From contig JAAXQG010000178.1 of NCBI GenBank assembly GCA_012974445.1, positions 1 to 37,526 of the forward strand: a stretch of 37,526 nucleotides of DNA, given 5' to 3'. The notes under the pieces are model-generated. The model was not told where the DNA came from, did not search any database, and was given only the letters and a program-made list of their open reading frames with translations. The position numbers were made by a program, and so were the translations under genes. The DNA is from Desulfuromonadales bacterium. Its GTDB lineage: Bacteria > Desulfobacterota > Desulfuromonadia > Desulfuromonadales > JAAXQG01. Shown in pieces: positions 28,302-37,526 of the stretch (positions are counted from its first letter, which is position 1; every line of letters starts with the position of its first letter).

Positions 28302-28371
28302 TACGCCACCTCCTATTCTCTTGATGCTTGAATGTTCCTTTGAACCTTACTAGGCCCAAAAACAGTTCGGA

Positions 28372-28400
28372 TTTTTAACACACTTTATTCCGGGTGTAAA
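28372..28400 (-). promoter_or_regulatory. Candidate sigma-70 promoter for rpsO
   Basis: Minus strand TTTACA-N17-TAAAAA, about 70 nt upstream of rpsO GTG, just past the truB stop. Confidence 0.5.
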
Positions 28401-28408
28401 GGCGATAA

Positions 28409-29317
28409 TCAGGCCTCCCAGGCCTGATTAAAGACATTGAGCAGCACAAAATCACCCCGGGTCTCCTGGAGACGATCCGGCTCAAATCGCGCCAGCGCCG
28501 CCAGTTTCCCTTCAAGAAAGAGCGCGACCAGCTCCCCGGGTGCAAACTGGGGAGACTCCGATAGATCATCCAGCGTCGGGGGGATGCCGTTGGCGAGACG
28601 CACTCCTGCGCTTTGCGACAGCTCACCCCTGGGAAAGGCGCTCACAGCCTCTTCCAGACCAAGCAGCCGGGCCTCGCCTGCCTCAACAGCTGCAAGACTC
28701 TGGCACTGGTCTATATGATAGGGCTCAGTGCGCAGACGGCGAAGAGCAGTCATATGGGCACCGCAGCCCAGACGCTCCCCCAGATCATGACAGAGGGTAC
28801 GAACATAGGTCCCCTTGGAGCAGGCGACTTCAAACTCCACAAAAGGCAGCTCAACGCGAATAAGACTGATTTTGTAAATGGTTATGGGCCGAAGAGATCG
28901 CTCCACTTCCTTGCCGGCTCGGGCAAGCTTATAGAGAGGGACCCCATCTTTTTTCAGAGCTGAATACATGGGGGGCAACTGCTCGATTTCACCCATAAAG
29001 CCCTGCAGCTCCATGGCGACCCTGTCGGCCAGTGCGTCTTCGACCTCCGACTCCTCGAGGATTTGCCCCTCGGCGTCCTGAGTATCGGTGACCTGACCGA
29101 GACGTAAGGTGGCACGGTAGAGCTTCTGCCCTTCCATGATGTACTGAACAAGGCGGGTCGCTTCCCCTAAAGCAATGGGAAGCACCCCGGTTGCCATGGG
29201 ATCAAGAGTACCTGTGTGCCCGACCTTTCGGGTGCCAAAGGCACGGCGAACCTTACGGACCACATCATGAGAGGTGCAGCCCATGGGCTTATCAACCAGC
29301 AGAACACCATTAATCAT
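28409..29317 (-). CDS. truB: tRNA pseudouridine(55) synthase
   Basis: GVLLVDKPMGCTSHDVV, GHTGTLDPMATGVLPIALGEATR, CSKGTYVRTLCHDLG. Confidence 0.96.
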   Translation of the reverse strand: MINGVLLVDKPMGCTSHDVVRKVRRAFGTRKVGHTGTLDPMATGVLPIALGEATRLVQYIMEGQKLYRATLRLGQVTDTQDAEGQILEESEVEDALADRVAMELQGFMGEIEQLPPMYSALKKDGVPLYKLARAGKEVERSLRPITIYKISLIRVELPFVEFEVACSKGTYVRTLCHDLGERLGCGAHMTALRRLRTEPYHIDQCQSLAAVEAGEARLLGLEEAVSAFPRGELSQSAGVRLANGIPPTLDDLSESPQFAPGELVALFLEGKLAALARFEPDRLQETRGDFVLLNVFNQAWEA

Positions 29318-30279
29318 CAGCGCACCATCTCACTCAGCAAAGCGTCAAGCCTTGCACCGACCTGTTGGCGAATCTGATCAAGTTCACCCGTGATCATGGC
29401 GCCTGCAGCATTATGATGCCCTCCGCCGCCCAGGGAACGGGCAAGGGAGCCCACATCGATCCCGCCCTTGCTGCGAAAACCCAGCTTGTAGCTGTCCTTT
29501 GATGTCTGCCTGAAAAACAGGGCGACCTCGACACCGCGAATAGAACGGGGATAATTGACAAAACCGTCGGTAAGTTCGGCGCTGGAGCCGGTCGCGCAAT
29601 ACATCTCCTCGGTGACACTGATCGAGGCCCAAAGCCCCGTATCGGAGATCTTAAGTGTTCCAAGCGCCAGCGAAAGCAGCTGGAGACGCTCTTTTTCCTG
29701 ACTCTCGTAGAGCACACCAGCCACGGACCAGGGATCGACTCCTAGAGCGACCATTTCTCCGGCCACGGCGAAGGCTTCGGGGTTGGCATTGGAATAACGA
29801 AATGAACCGGTATCGCCCAGGATGGCGGTATAGATGCAGGTGGCAGCGGAGAGGGAAACGGGGATCTTCCCCTCCTGGAGAATCCGGTAAATCATGATGC
29901 TGGTAGCACTGGCCTCGGTGTCCACCAGATAGGCGACACCGAAATCCTCCGAATGAGGATGATGATCCACATTGACCAGCCGGTCACAGACCAGCGGGAC
30001 CGCTTGCCCGGCACGTTTGAGCTCTCCGGCATCGAGCACGAAGCCTACATCGAAACGCCTGCCTTCAGGCAGGGTGCTGACCATCATCTCTGAGCCCGGA
30101 AGAAAACGGAAGTTCACAGGCAGAGGATCCTGATTATAGGCCACGACTTCCTTGCCCAGCTCCTTCAGAACATGAGCCAGAGCCAGAGTCGACCCTATGG
30201 CATCGCTGTCGGGGCTGCCATGGGCAGTAACCAGAAAACTATGATGAGTCTCTATGAGCTCAAGGATCTTCCTGATCAT
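29317..30279 (-). CDS. nrnA: DHH/DHHA1 phosphoesterase, NrnA-like (oligoribonuclease / pAp phosphatase)
   Basis: HGSPDSDAIGSTLALA, NVDHHPHSEDFG (DHH), GGGGHHNAAGA (DHHA1); start taken at MIRKILEL (30279). Confidence 0.9.
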   Translation of the reverse strand: MIRKILELIETHHSFLVTAHGSPDSDAIGSTLALAHVLKELGKEVVAYNQDPLPVNFRFLPGSEMMVSTLPEGRRFDVGFVLDAGELKRAGQAVPLVCDRLVNVDHHPHSEDFGVAYLVDTEASATSIMIYRILQEGKIPVSLSAATCIYTAILGDTGSFRYSNANPEAFAVAGEMVALGVDPWSVAGVLYESQEKERLQLLSLALGTLKISDTGLWASISVTEEMYCATGSSAELTDGFVNYPRSIRGVEVALFFRQTSKDSYKLGFRSKGGIDVGSLARSLGGGGHHNAAGAMITGELDQIRQQVGARLDALLSEMVR

Positions 30280-30634
30280 CGCGGGAACCCTCCTTCTCCC
30301 GGATTTCCCTGAACAGATCCTCCATGTGAAGTCCGTATTCAATGGACTGATCATACTCGAAACGCAGCTCGGGAACCCGGCGCAGGCGAAGCCTGGAACC
30401 TATCTGTCTGCGAATATGCGGCAGAGCGCTGCGCAGCCCCTTGAGAGTCTCCTCCCGCTGCTCGCTGGAACCCATGACGGTGAAAAAAATCTTTGCCAGG
30501 GCAAGATCAGGAGTCACTTCCACTCCGGTGATGGTTACGAAGCCTATACGGGGATCCTTGATCCCCTTGAACAGAAGCGCCGAAACCTCTTTATGAATCT
30601 GCTCACCGACACGATGATAGCGTTTAAATTCCAC
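30260..30634 (-). CDS. rbfA: Ribosome-binding factor A (GTG start)
   Basis: EFKRYHRVGEQIHKEVSALLFKGIKDPRIGFVTITGVEVTPDLALAKIFFTV; ORF-track upstream extension lies within the DUF503 gene. Confidence 0.9.
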   Translation of the reverse strand: MEFKRYHRVGEQIHKEVSALLFKGIKDPRIGFVTITGVEVTPDLALAKIFFTVMGSSEQREETLKGLRSALPHIRRQIGSRLRLRRVPELRFEYDQSIEYGLHMEDLFREIREKEGSRDDQEDP

Positions 30635-30653
30635 GGGACACCTATTCTTCCTG

Positions 30654-30941
30654 TCAATAATGAAGAATCTCGATCTGCCGCTCGGAGATATCAGCCAGAG
30701 CGGTAGCAAGAATCTCGTTTTCGATACTGTTGAACGTGTTTCGGATGTCGATCTCACTATAGTGAACCATACAGAGACCGACGACGGATCGCTGATAAAA
30801 CTCCAGATCTCCGACCTCAGCTGCGGAAACGGGGAACCGCGACCTGATCCGTCCAAGGATCCTGCGCACGATTCCCCGCTTTTCTTTCAAACTGGAAGGT
30901 CCGTAAAGAACCAGCTCCAGCCTTATCACACCGACGACCAT
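30654..30941 (-). CDS. DUF503 domain protein
   Basis: SLKEKRGIVRRILGRIRSRFPVSAAEVGDLEFYQRSVVGL. Confidence 0.9.
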   Translation of the reverse strand: MVVGVIRLELVLYGPSSLKEKRGIVRRILGRIRSRFPVSAAEVGDLEFYQRSVVGLCMVHYSEIDIRNTFNSIENEILATALADISERQIEILHY

Positions 30942-30959
30942 GAACGCCCCAAATGCGGG

Positions 30960-33812
30960 TTAAAGTTCTGTTTTGGTCTCCTCCATCTCGTAGGCTTCAA
31001 TAATATCACCCACTTTGATGTCGTTATAATTCGCCAGCCCGACACCACACTCGTAACCGGAGCTTACTTCCTTGGCATCATCCTTGAATCGCTTGAGGGA
31101 GCTGAGTTTACCTTCCCAGACCACCACACTGTCGCGGACAAGACGTACCATAGCGTTACGGGCAACCTTGCCGTCGAGCACATAACAGCCGGCAATGGTC
31201 CCGACCTTGGAGACGACGAAGGTGTCGCGGACTTCAACACGACCCAGATGCTTTTCGCAAAGCGTGGGGGCCAGGAGCCCCTCCATGGCGGCGCGAACGT
31301 CGTTGACTGCATCATAAATGATGCTGTAGAGACGAAGGTCAACACCTTCCTTCTCGGCCAGTACCGAAGCCTTGACTTCGGGACGAACGTTGAAGCCCAG
31401 GACGATGGAGTCAGACGCTGCTGCCAGAGTCACATCGCTCTCGGAGATTCCTCCGACGGCGCTGTGAATAACCAGCAGTCGACAGGCATCGGTGGAGAGC
31501 TTGGTGAGGGATTCCTTGACCGCCTCAACAGAGCCCTGAACGTCAGCCTTGACGATGACCTTGAGTTCCTTAATATCCCCTTCCTTCATCTTGGAGAAGA
31601 GATCTTCCAGGGAAATCTTGCCGCTCTTGGCCAGCTCAAGTTCACGAATTTTCTGCTGACGGTGCTGAGCAACCTCTTTAGCCGTCTTCTCGTCCGCAAG
31701 GGCGTAAAGAGAGTCTCCGGCGTTGGGGGTACCGGTAAGACCGGTCACCTCAACAGGGCAGGAAGGTCCGGCCTCGAGCACAGCCCGACCACGATCATCA
31801 ACCATGGAGCGGACACGTCCGGCATGAACCCCAGCGACCACGGCATCACCGATACGCAGCGTTCCCTCCTGAACCAGTACTGTGGCAACAGGTCCGCGAC
31901 CACGGTCGAGACGTGCCTCAACGATACTGCCCTTGGCCCGCTTGGTGGGACTGGCCTTGAGCTCAAGAACGTCTGCTTGCAGCAGAATCATCTCAAGGAG
32001 CTGATCGATGTTCAATTTCTTCTTCGCCGAGACCTCGACAAAGATCGTCTCTCCCCCCCAATCTTCAGGGACAAGTTCAAACTCGGTCAGTTCCTGCTTC
32101 ACCTTGTCAGGATTCGCATCGGCCTTATCCATCTTGTTGATAGCTACGATGATGGGAACACCGGCGGCCTTGGAGTGATTGATCGCCTCTTTGGTCTGGG
32201 GCATCACGCCGTCATCGGCAGCGACAACCAGAACAACAATGTCAGTAACCTTGGCACCGCGAGAACGCATGGCCGTAAAAGCCTCGTGCCCCGGAGTATC
32301 GAGAAAGGAGATCTTGCTGCCATTGATCTCCACGTCGTAGGCGCCGATGTGCTGGGTAATACCGCCGGCCTCGCCTTCGGTAATCTTGGCCTGACGGATA
32401 GCGTCGAGAAGACTGGTTTTCCCGTGATCGACGTGTCCCATGATGGTGACAACGGGGGGACGGGGCAACAGATCGCCTTCATCCTCCTGCTCACCCTTGA
32501 GATCCACGATCGAATGGTCGAGAATCGTGCTCTCGTCAAAGGCAACATTCTCTACTTCGTAACTGAACTCGGCAGCCAGAAGCGATGCAGCTTCAAAATC
32601 AAGAGGATGATTTATGGTGACCATCGAGCCCTGACGAATCAGCTCGGCGATCAACTCATTGGCTTTAATACCCATACGCTTGGCCAGCTCACCCACGGTA
32701 ATGGAATCGCTGATGCGAATAATTCTCTTGATGGCCTTGGACTGAGTGATCTCGGTCTGGCGGGTCTCCTTGGATACCCCTCCCCGCTTGGTCTTGCGAC
32801 CTCGGTGCTGACGATCACCGTCGAAAAACTCGACTCTGCGACCGCGCTTGTTGCCGCGATCGAGCGAATCGCCTTCTGGTCGGCCCGTACTGCTAACCTT
32901 CTTTTTCTTGGAACGGCCCTCCTTGGCAGGGAATGCCTCGAGGGTCTCACCTGGGGCCGGAGTAAAACCGGGGCGACCACCCTGAGGACGACCTGCGCCA
33001 GGACCACCGGCAGGACGAGCACCCTGAGGACGACCGGCACCGGGACCACCTGCGGGCCTTGCGCCAGGACCGCCGGGACGTGCACCGGGACCACCGGGAC
33101 GTGCACCAGGACCGCCAGCAGGACGAGCGCCCTGTGGACGACCGGCACCGGGACCACCTGCGGGGCGACCAGCACCCTGACCATGACGAGGACGTCCATG
33201 ATCTTGAGCGGGAGCTCTAGTAGGCAGCTCAACGCGACCCAGAATCTTGGCCCTTGATGCCGTAGCCCTGGTTGGAGCGGCCGGTGCGGAAGCGGCAGCA
33301 GGCTTCTCAGCCTCTGAACCAGCAACGGTTGAGTCGACAGCGGACGCCTTTTCGGCGACAGGGGGCTTCACAACCGGAGAACCCTCCGGAGCGTCGGAAA
33401 CCTTAACGGAAAGAACCTCGGGAGCCTTTACTGACTCGGGAGCCCCTACCGTCTCAGGCACCTTCTCGGCAACCTTGGATTTTTTCGGCTCAAGATCGGC
33501 AACGGTCGTATCCATGGAACCAACGGGTGCTCCCACCACCTCCTGAGAGGGTGACTCAGAGCCGACGTCCGAAGTTTCGGGAACAGCAACCATGGTTTTA
33601 CGGCGACGGATGACGCCGGGCTGCACCCGCTTTTCCTCGACTTTCTGCTCGACAGCAGCGGAGGAATCCTGAAACTTACGCAGGTCCTCCTCCTCAAGCA
33701 CGCTCATATGACTTTTCACTTCGATCCCCGCTTTCTGCAGCTCAGCCAGCAGGACCTTGTTATCCAGAGACATCTTCTGCGCCAGTTCGTAAACCCGAGT
33801 CTTTCCCATCAA
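30960..33812 (-). CDS. infB: Translation initiation factor IF-2
   Basis: [47 protein letters not shown]-terminal helix-turn motif and low-complexity G/P/R linker. Confidence 0.97.
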   Translation of the reverse strand: MMGKTRVYELAQKMSLDNKVLLAELQKAGIEVKSHMSVLEEEDLRKFQDSSAAVEQKVEEKRVQPGVIRRRKTMVAVPETSDVGSESPSQEVVGAPVGSMDTTVADLEPKKSKVAEKVPETVGAPESVKAPEVLSVKVSDAPEGSPVVKPPVAEKASAVDSTVAGSEAEKPAAASAPAAPTRATASRAKILGRVELPTRAPAQDHGRPRHGQGAGRPAGGPGAGRPQGARPAGGPGARPGGPGARPGGPGARPAGGPGAGRPQGARPAGGPGAGRPQGGRPGFTPAPGETLEAFPAKEGRSKKKKVSSTGRPEGDSLDRGNKRGRRVEFFDGDRQHRGRKTKRGGVSKETRQTEITQSKAIKRIIRISDSITVGELAKRMGIKANELIAELIRQGSMVTINHPLDFEAASLLAAEFSYEVENVAFDESTILDHSIVDLKGEQEDEGDLLPRPPVVTIMGHVDHGKTSLLDAIRQAKITEGEAGGITQHIGAYDVEINGSKISFLDTPGHEAFTAMRSRGAKVTDIVVLVVAADDGVMPQTKEAINHSKAAGVPIIVAINKMDKADANPDKVKQELTEFELVPEDWGGETIFVEVSAKKKLNIDQLLEMILLQADVLELKASPTKRAKGSIVEARLDRGRGPVATVLVQEGTLRIGDAVVAGVHAGRVRSMVDDRGRAVLEAGPSCPVEVTGLTGTPNAGDSLYALADEKTAKEVAQHRQQKIRELELAKSGKISLEDLFSKMKEGDIKELKVIVKADVQGSVEAVKESLTKLSTDACRLLVIHSAVGGISESDVTLAAASDSIVLGFNVRPEVKASVLAEKEGVDLRLYSIIYDAVNDVRAAMEGLLAPTLCEKHLGRVEVRDTFVVSKVGTIAGCYVLDGKVARNAMVRLVRDSVVVWEGKLSSLKRFKDDAKEVSSGYECGVGLANYNDIKVGDIIEAYEMEETKTEL
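32968..33185. repeat. Degenerate GC-rich repeat tract encoding the [18 protein letters not shown] linker of IF-2
   Basis: Repeated GGACCACCGGGACGTGCACC-type units on the + strand inside infB. Confidence 0.8.
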
Positions 33813-34411
33813 TGCTCCCCAACTATTTTGCTGTACGTTCTAAGTTCCTGAAGAATTTCTTTGGCCAAACCGCCACGGGCAAAAGCCATCACACTACGTT
33901 CGTCCCGACCGACCAGGGCACCCAAGCGCGCTTTGGTCAGGAGCTGTTCGCAGGGGACACCAGCATTGGCGGCCTTTCGGCGAACTTTTTCACCGATCCC
34001 CTCGGAGATATCCTCCGAACAGATCACCAGGGCCAACTCACCACCCCGTTCCAACGACTGCATAACGAGGTTACTGCCCCCGCAAACATGCCCAGCCTTT
34101 CTGGCCACCCCAATCAGTGACTCGACCCGGGACAGCAGATGCAGGGCAACTCCCTGCTGAAGCTCAGCCAGAGGAGGCAGAGCCGATATTTTAAGTGTTC
34201 GGACAAATCCTTTTTTCTTCACGGCCTGCTTCAGGCAGAGAAGATCCCGGCAGACATAAGCACCCCGACCGGGCAGTTTCTGCTTCAGATCAGGAAGAAG
34301 CTCCCCGCCAGGAGAGGCCACGAAACGCAGCAGCGACTTTTTCTCGAAAACTTCTCCGCAACCAAGACAGCTGCGCTGAGGCGCTGGGCGGGAGGTACCG
34401 GAAGGAATCAT
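33809..34411 (-). CDS. Fused YlxR (DUF448) - L7Ae-like (YlxQ) RNA-binding protein
   Basis: N-term [19 protein letters not shown]…GRGAYVC (YlxR); C-term [45 protein letters not shown] (L7Ae/YlxQ). Confidence 0.88.
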   Translation of the reverse strand: MIPSGTSRPAPQRSCLGCGEVFEKKSLLRFVASPGGELLPDLKQKLPGRGAYVCRDLLCLKQAVKKKGFVRTLKISALPPLAELQQGVALHLLSRVESLIGVARKAGHVCGGSNLVMQSLERGGELALVICSEDISEGIGEKVRRKAANAGVPCEQLLTKARLGALVGRDERSVMAFARGGLAKEILQELRTYSKIVGEH

Positions 34412-35676
34412 TCTGCGACCGACCCACCCTGCTCACCAGCCTCCAAGACTTCATCGCCTACCGACTCCGGGGCCGCAGCCTCATCCTGAGTCTCCTCGCT
34501 TCCGAGATCAAAGGCAGTCTCATCCTGAGAGTCTTCGCTTACGAGAGCAGAAGCAGCCTCATCCTGAGAGTCTTCGCTTACGAGAGCAGAAGCAGCCTCA
34601 TCCTGAGCTTCTTCGTCTACAAGAGCAGAAGCAGCCTCTGCCTCCGCGACCTTCGACTCGCTCTTGATATCGATCTTCCAGCCGGTCAGCTTGGCAGCCA
34701 GGCGGACATTCTGCCCCTTCTTACCGATGGCCAGCGAAAGCTGATCATCAGGAACGACGACCTCAAGAGCCTCTTCCTCATCATCCACATAGATACGGGA
34801 GATCTCGGCGGGAGAGAGAGCGGCCGCAGCAAAACGAGCAATATCTGAAGACCAGGGCACAATATCGATCTTTTCACCACGCAATTCAGAAACCACATTC
34901 TGAACGCGCGACCCCCTCATTCCTACACAGGCTCCAACGGGATCGACATCGGGGTCATGAGACACAACGGCTATCTTAGCACGGCTGCCCGGCTCTCTGG
35001 CAACCCCCTTGATCTCCACCAACCCCTCATGAACCTCGGGCACCTCAACGTGGAAGAGTGCAGTGACCATCCCCGGATGGGTCCGGGAAAGAATAACCTG
35101 AGGCCCCTTGGGAGAGAGTTTCGCTTCAATAATATAGGCGCGTACTCGATCGCCCTGACGGTAGTTTTCGCGGGGCACCTGCTCGCGATGGGACAGCAGC
35201 GCCTCGGCACGCCCCAGGTCAACAACGAGATCACCTCGCTCGTAGCGCCGGACAATGCCATTGACCAGCTCACCCACCCGATGCTTGAACTCGTTATAAA
35301 CCCCTTCGCGCTCGGCCTCGCGAACCTTCTGAATGATGACCTGCTTGGCAGCCTGAGCGGCAACCCGGGTAAACTGACCAGCATCGATCTTCATCCCGAG
35401 AGAATCGCCGGGCTCTACGCCGGGATCGACCTCGCGAGCTTCCTCGATATCGATCTCACGATAAGAATCGGTGACCTCTTCGACCACGATCACAAACTCA
35501 AAGAGCTCAACCTCACCGGACTCAGCATTAAAGCGAGCCTCAAGATCCCGGGTATTGCGAAATTTTTTATTGGCCGCGGAAAGCACGGAGGCTTCAAGAG
35601 CCTCAACCAGTACCTCGCGATCAATCCCTTTTTCCTTCACAACCTGATCAATAATATGGTTCAGATTTCCTACCAT
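34408..35676 (-). CDS. nusA: Transcription termination/antitermination factor NusA
   Basis: [29 protein letters not shown]1 and KH motifs ([32 protein letters not shown]); start at [10 protein letters not shown] (35676). Confidence 0.96.
   Translation of the reverse strand: MVGNLNHIIDQVVKEKGIDREVLVEALEASVLSAANKKFRNTRDLEARFNAESGEVELFEFVIVVEEVTDSYREIDIEEAREVDPGVEPGDSLGMKIDAGQFTRVAAQAAKQVIIQKVREAEREGVYNEFKHRVGELVNGIVRRYERGDLVVDLGRAEALLSHREQVPRENYRQGDRVRAYIIEAKLSPKGPQVILSRTHPGMVTALFHVEVPEVHEGLVEIKGVAREPGSRAKIAVVSHDPDVDPVGACVGMRGSRVQNVVSELRGEKIDIVPWSSDIARFAAAALSPAEISRIYVDDEEEALEVVVPDDQLSLAIGKKGQNVRLAAKLTGWKIDIKSESKVAEAEAASALVDEEAQDEAASALVSEDSQDEAASALVSEDSQDETAFDLGSEETQDEAAAPESVGDEVLEAGEQGGSVAE
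34480..34635. repeat. 39-bp tandem repeat, 4 copies, in the 3' end of nusA
   Basis: Copies start at 34480, 34519, 34558, 34597; copies 2 and 3 are identical; encodes [13 protein letters not shown] repeats. Confidence 0.9.
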
Positions 35677-35752
35677 TAACGATCCCCTGTATCCTGCACA
35701 GCTCACAAAAAAGCCGTGCGTTTTCTTTTATATCGATGACTGAATAAAAAAA

Positions 35753-36247
35753 CTAAAACTTGAAATCAAGATTCGCCTTGGCAATGAGATCGAATTCGAT
35801 CCCCACCTCTGGAGCCGACTTCTCATCTAGGCGCACCAGAACATTACCCTGCTTCACACCGAGCAACTCACCGGAGAACATCTTGCGCAGACGACCGACC
35901 CCGTCAGGGTCAATCTCCTCATGGGTCCTGATCTTCACCAGCGAACCAGCGAAGCGATCAAAATCGGCCAACTTCTTCAAAGGACGATGAATCCCCGGAG
36001 AAGAAACCTCAAGGTAATACGCAACCTTAATAGGATCCTCTACCTCAAGAATCGCCCCGAGCTCACGACTGAACTCTGCGCAAGCGTCCAGATTAATCCC
36101 ACCCTCCTTATCGATGTAAACACGAAGGATCCACCCGCGTTCTTCGCGGCGATACTCCATATCCACCAGCTCAAGAGAGAGCGAGTCTAGAATGGGGGCT
36201 GAAATCTCAGTGATTTTTTCAATTATTGTCTGACTCACGATCGGCAT
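35753..36247 (-). CDS. rimP: Ribosome maturation factor RimP
   Basis: LELVDMEYRREERGWILRVYIDKEGGINLDACAEFSRELG…YYLEVSSPGIHRPLKK; start at MPIVSQ (36247). Confidence 0.93.
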   Translation of the reverse strand: MPIVSQTIIEKITEISAPILDSLSLELVDMEYRREERGWILRVYIDKEGGINLDACAEFSRELGAILEVEDPIKVAYYLEVSSPGIHRPLKKLADFDRFAGSLVKIRTHEEIDPDGVGRLRKMFSGELLGVKQGNVLVRLDEKSAPEVGIEFDLIAKANLDFKF

Positions 36248-36262
36248 AACCTCAAAATAAAA

Positions 36263-36288
36263 AAAGTGAGCCGAAACCCACTTTTTCA
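36263..36288 (-). terminator. Terminator-like hairpin in the rimP-nusA operon leader
   Basis: Minus strand AAAAAGTGGG-tttcgg-CTCACTTTTTTTATTTT, directly upstream of the rimP RBS. Confidence 0.65.
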
Positions 36289-36310
36289 AAATCTATAAAA
36301 AAGTTGCCCT

Positions 36311-36339
36311 GATTTAACACGAAAAGCCACTGTTTTCAA
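36311..36339 (-). promoter_or_regulatory. Candidate sigma-70 promoter of the rimP-nusA-infB operon
   Basis: Minus strand TTGAAA-N17-TAAATC upstream of rimP. Confidence 0.5.
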
Positions 36340-36406
36340 GAGTTTTTTCTAGCATTCGCCACAGCAGGAACTCAACTCCCACCACCAAAACATATCCTGT
36401 CGGCCA

Positions 36407-36973
36407 TCAGTCTCCGCCATCCGGAAAAACAGTATAGAGGACATCCCGATAAAAGAAAAGAACTCGGTCGGGGAGGATTTCGCGAATCTGCCCCCCTTCC
36501 ATCTCCATCCCCTCCATTACGGGCAAACCGTTGATTACGGCCATGCGATCCGAGGCTTGCTCCTGATAAAGAATATCCTCCAGGAGCAGGGGCACGGCCA
36601 GTACTGCGGGAGCCTTCTTCGCAACCTTAACAACGGGATCAGGACTTTCGGGGTTCGGACTCTGCGCGAGGGGCAATGGCGCAGCAGACCGACCCACAGC
36701 AGCAGGGCTAAGCAGCAGCGATGGAGCTTGAGTCTGAGGGGACGACGGTTTCGTGCTCAAAGCCCGGACATCGGAGGGCTCATCGACCGTTGAAATCAGA
36801 TACAGGACGGCCCCCAAAAAAAACAGGAGAAAGATTACGGCCACAGGAATAAACAAACGCCTCCCTCGGGGCTCATCCACCTCACCGGGCAATATTGATC
36901 GAGCGACCTCGATACTACTGCGCTGCGCCCCCGCACCCTCGAGCTTCTTGAGTGCCTTGAGTATCGAACTCAT
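36407..36973 (-). CDS. gspB: General secretion pathway protein B-like (T2SS assembly)
   Basis: MSSILKALKKLE N-terminus, single TM, C-terminal DILYQEQASDRMAVINGLPVMEGMEMEGGQIREILPDRVLFFYRDVLYTV (GspB C-domain pattern); downstream of exeA-like gene. Confidence 0.75.
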   Translation of the reverse strand: MSSILKALKKLEGAGAQRSSIEVARSILPGEVDEPRGRRLFIPVAVIFLLFFLGAVLYLISTVDEPSDVRALSTKPSSPQTQAPSLLLSPAAVGRSAAPLPLAQSPNPESPDPVVKVAKKAPAVLAVPLLLEDILYQEQASDRMAVINGLPVMEGMEMEGGQIREILPDRVLFFYRDVLYTVFPDGGD

Positions 36974-37526
36974 AACCCGTTCCCCAATCGGGGTTCACCC
37001 GCAGCAGAAATAGCGCGATTCAGATGCAGCAGGGTCCGGGGCCCGACCCGGCCATCGGGACTCAGCCCACGATCGCGCTGAAAACGGGTCAGCGCCTGGA
37101 TAGTGCCGGAGTCGAAGACCCCCCTGGCGCCCACCTCATAGCCCAGTGTTCCGAGGGCCTGCTGCAGCTGGGTTACGGAGGCCCCGGTTTTTCCCGGATG
37201 ATCCAGGGGAGCCAACCCCAGATGATTACGCCACATGACATACCCCTTACCGAACCAGAGAACCTTAAGCTCCTGCAGGCCAAGATTCCAACTTTGCCCC
37301 GCAGGCCCCTTGACTACATAGGCATTTCCCTGCTGATGACTGAGCAGCAGATATCTCTTGCCTCTGACTCCGGGCAAACTGAATTCGAGTACCGCCGGAA
37401 TCTCCAGATCAAAGAGCTGCTCACCATTGCCCTGGAATCGAGTCCACTCCAGCTTGCGGGATTTCAACTCCCTGGGCAGCGCAGAGCCGGAAAGCGAAAA
37501 ACGCTTATTTTCTGGGAGCTTGACCC
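36970..37526 (-). CDS. C-terminal part of an ExeA/GspA-like protein with peptidoglycan-binding domain (truncated by window edge)
   Basis: GASVTQLQQALGTLGYEVGARGVFDSGTIQALTRFQRDRGLSPDGRVGPRTLLHL (PG_binding_1); frame remains open through 37526, upstream of the TTG start used in the ORF track. Confidence 0.75.
   Translation of the reverse strand, partial: VKLPENKRFSLSGSALPRELKSRKLEWTRFQGNGEQLFDLEIPAVLEFSLPGVRGKRYLLLSHQQGNAYVVKGPAGQSWNLGLQELKVLWFGKGYVMWRNHLGLAPLDHPGKTGASVTQLQQALGTLGYEVGARGVFDSGTIQALTRFQRDRGLSPDGRVGPRTLLHLNRAISAAGEPRLGNGL

Noticed and set aside
32968-33185. Possible CRISPR-like repeat array
   Set aside because: In-frame degenerate protein-coding repeats inside infB without unique spacers
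30660-33257. 865-aa plus-strand ORF antisense to DUF503 and infB
   Set aside because: Entirely opposite well-supported genes; its composition looks like a shadow of infB codon usage, with no recognisable domain

Overview
The window is ordinary bacterial chromosome, GC-rich and gene-dense. I saw no prophage, transposase, CRISPR array, rRNA or tRNA. The family mix (TRAP transporter with a sigma-54 response regulator, SNF transporter, YlxR-L7Ae fusion, GspA/GspB next to rimP) fits a Desulfuromonadales-like proteobacterium, but that is a weak inference.

Left to right:
- RND efflux adaptor and permease (+), tail-to-tail with an SNF-family sodium symporter (-).
- A DUF523 gene.
- A divergent two-component pair: hybrid histidine kinase with an SBP_bac_3-like sensor, and an NtrC-type sigma-54 activator.
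- A TRAP transporter (dctP-dctQ-dctM) plus L-serine ammonia-lyase operon, with a textbook -24/-12 promoter and three upstream direct repeats.
- A spermidine-synthase-like protein, a PanP-like PLP decarboxylase, and the tesA / ybbA-ybbP-like divergent cluster.
- A long minus-strand housekeeping block read right to left: exeA/gspB - rimP - nusA - ylxR/L7Ae - infB - DUF503 - rbfA - nrnA - truB - rpsO - pnp - M16 protease - dut - DUF493 - Sua5/YrdC - Cys-tailed small protein - radical SAM.

The best candidate for an undescribed system is the sensor/regulator/TRAP/serine-deaminase module. RNA-level structures also stand out: a roughly 30-bp hairpin in the pnp leader, a terminator-like hairpin in the rimP-nusA leader, and a GC hairpin between dctP and dctQ. 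Two membrane-protein sets (RND/SNF and DctM) have C-termini that look truncated at gene junctions. Coordinates and base pairing were worked out by eye. Family calls come from recognising motifs in the supplied translations, not from database searches.
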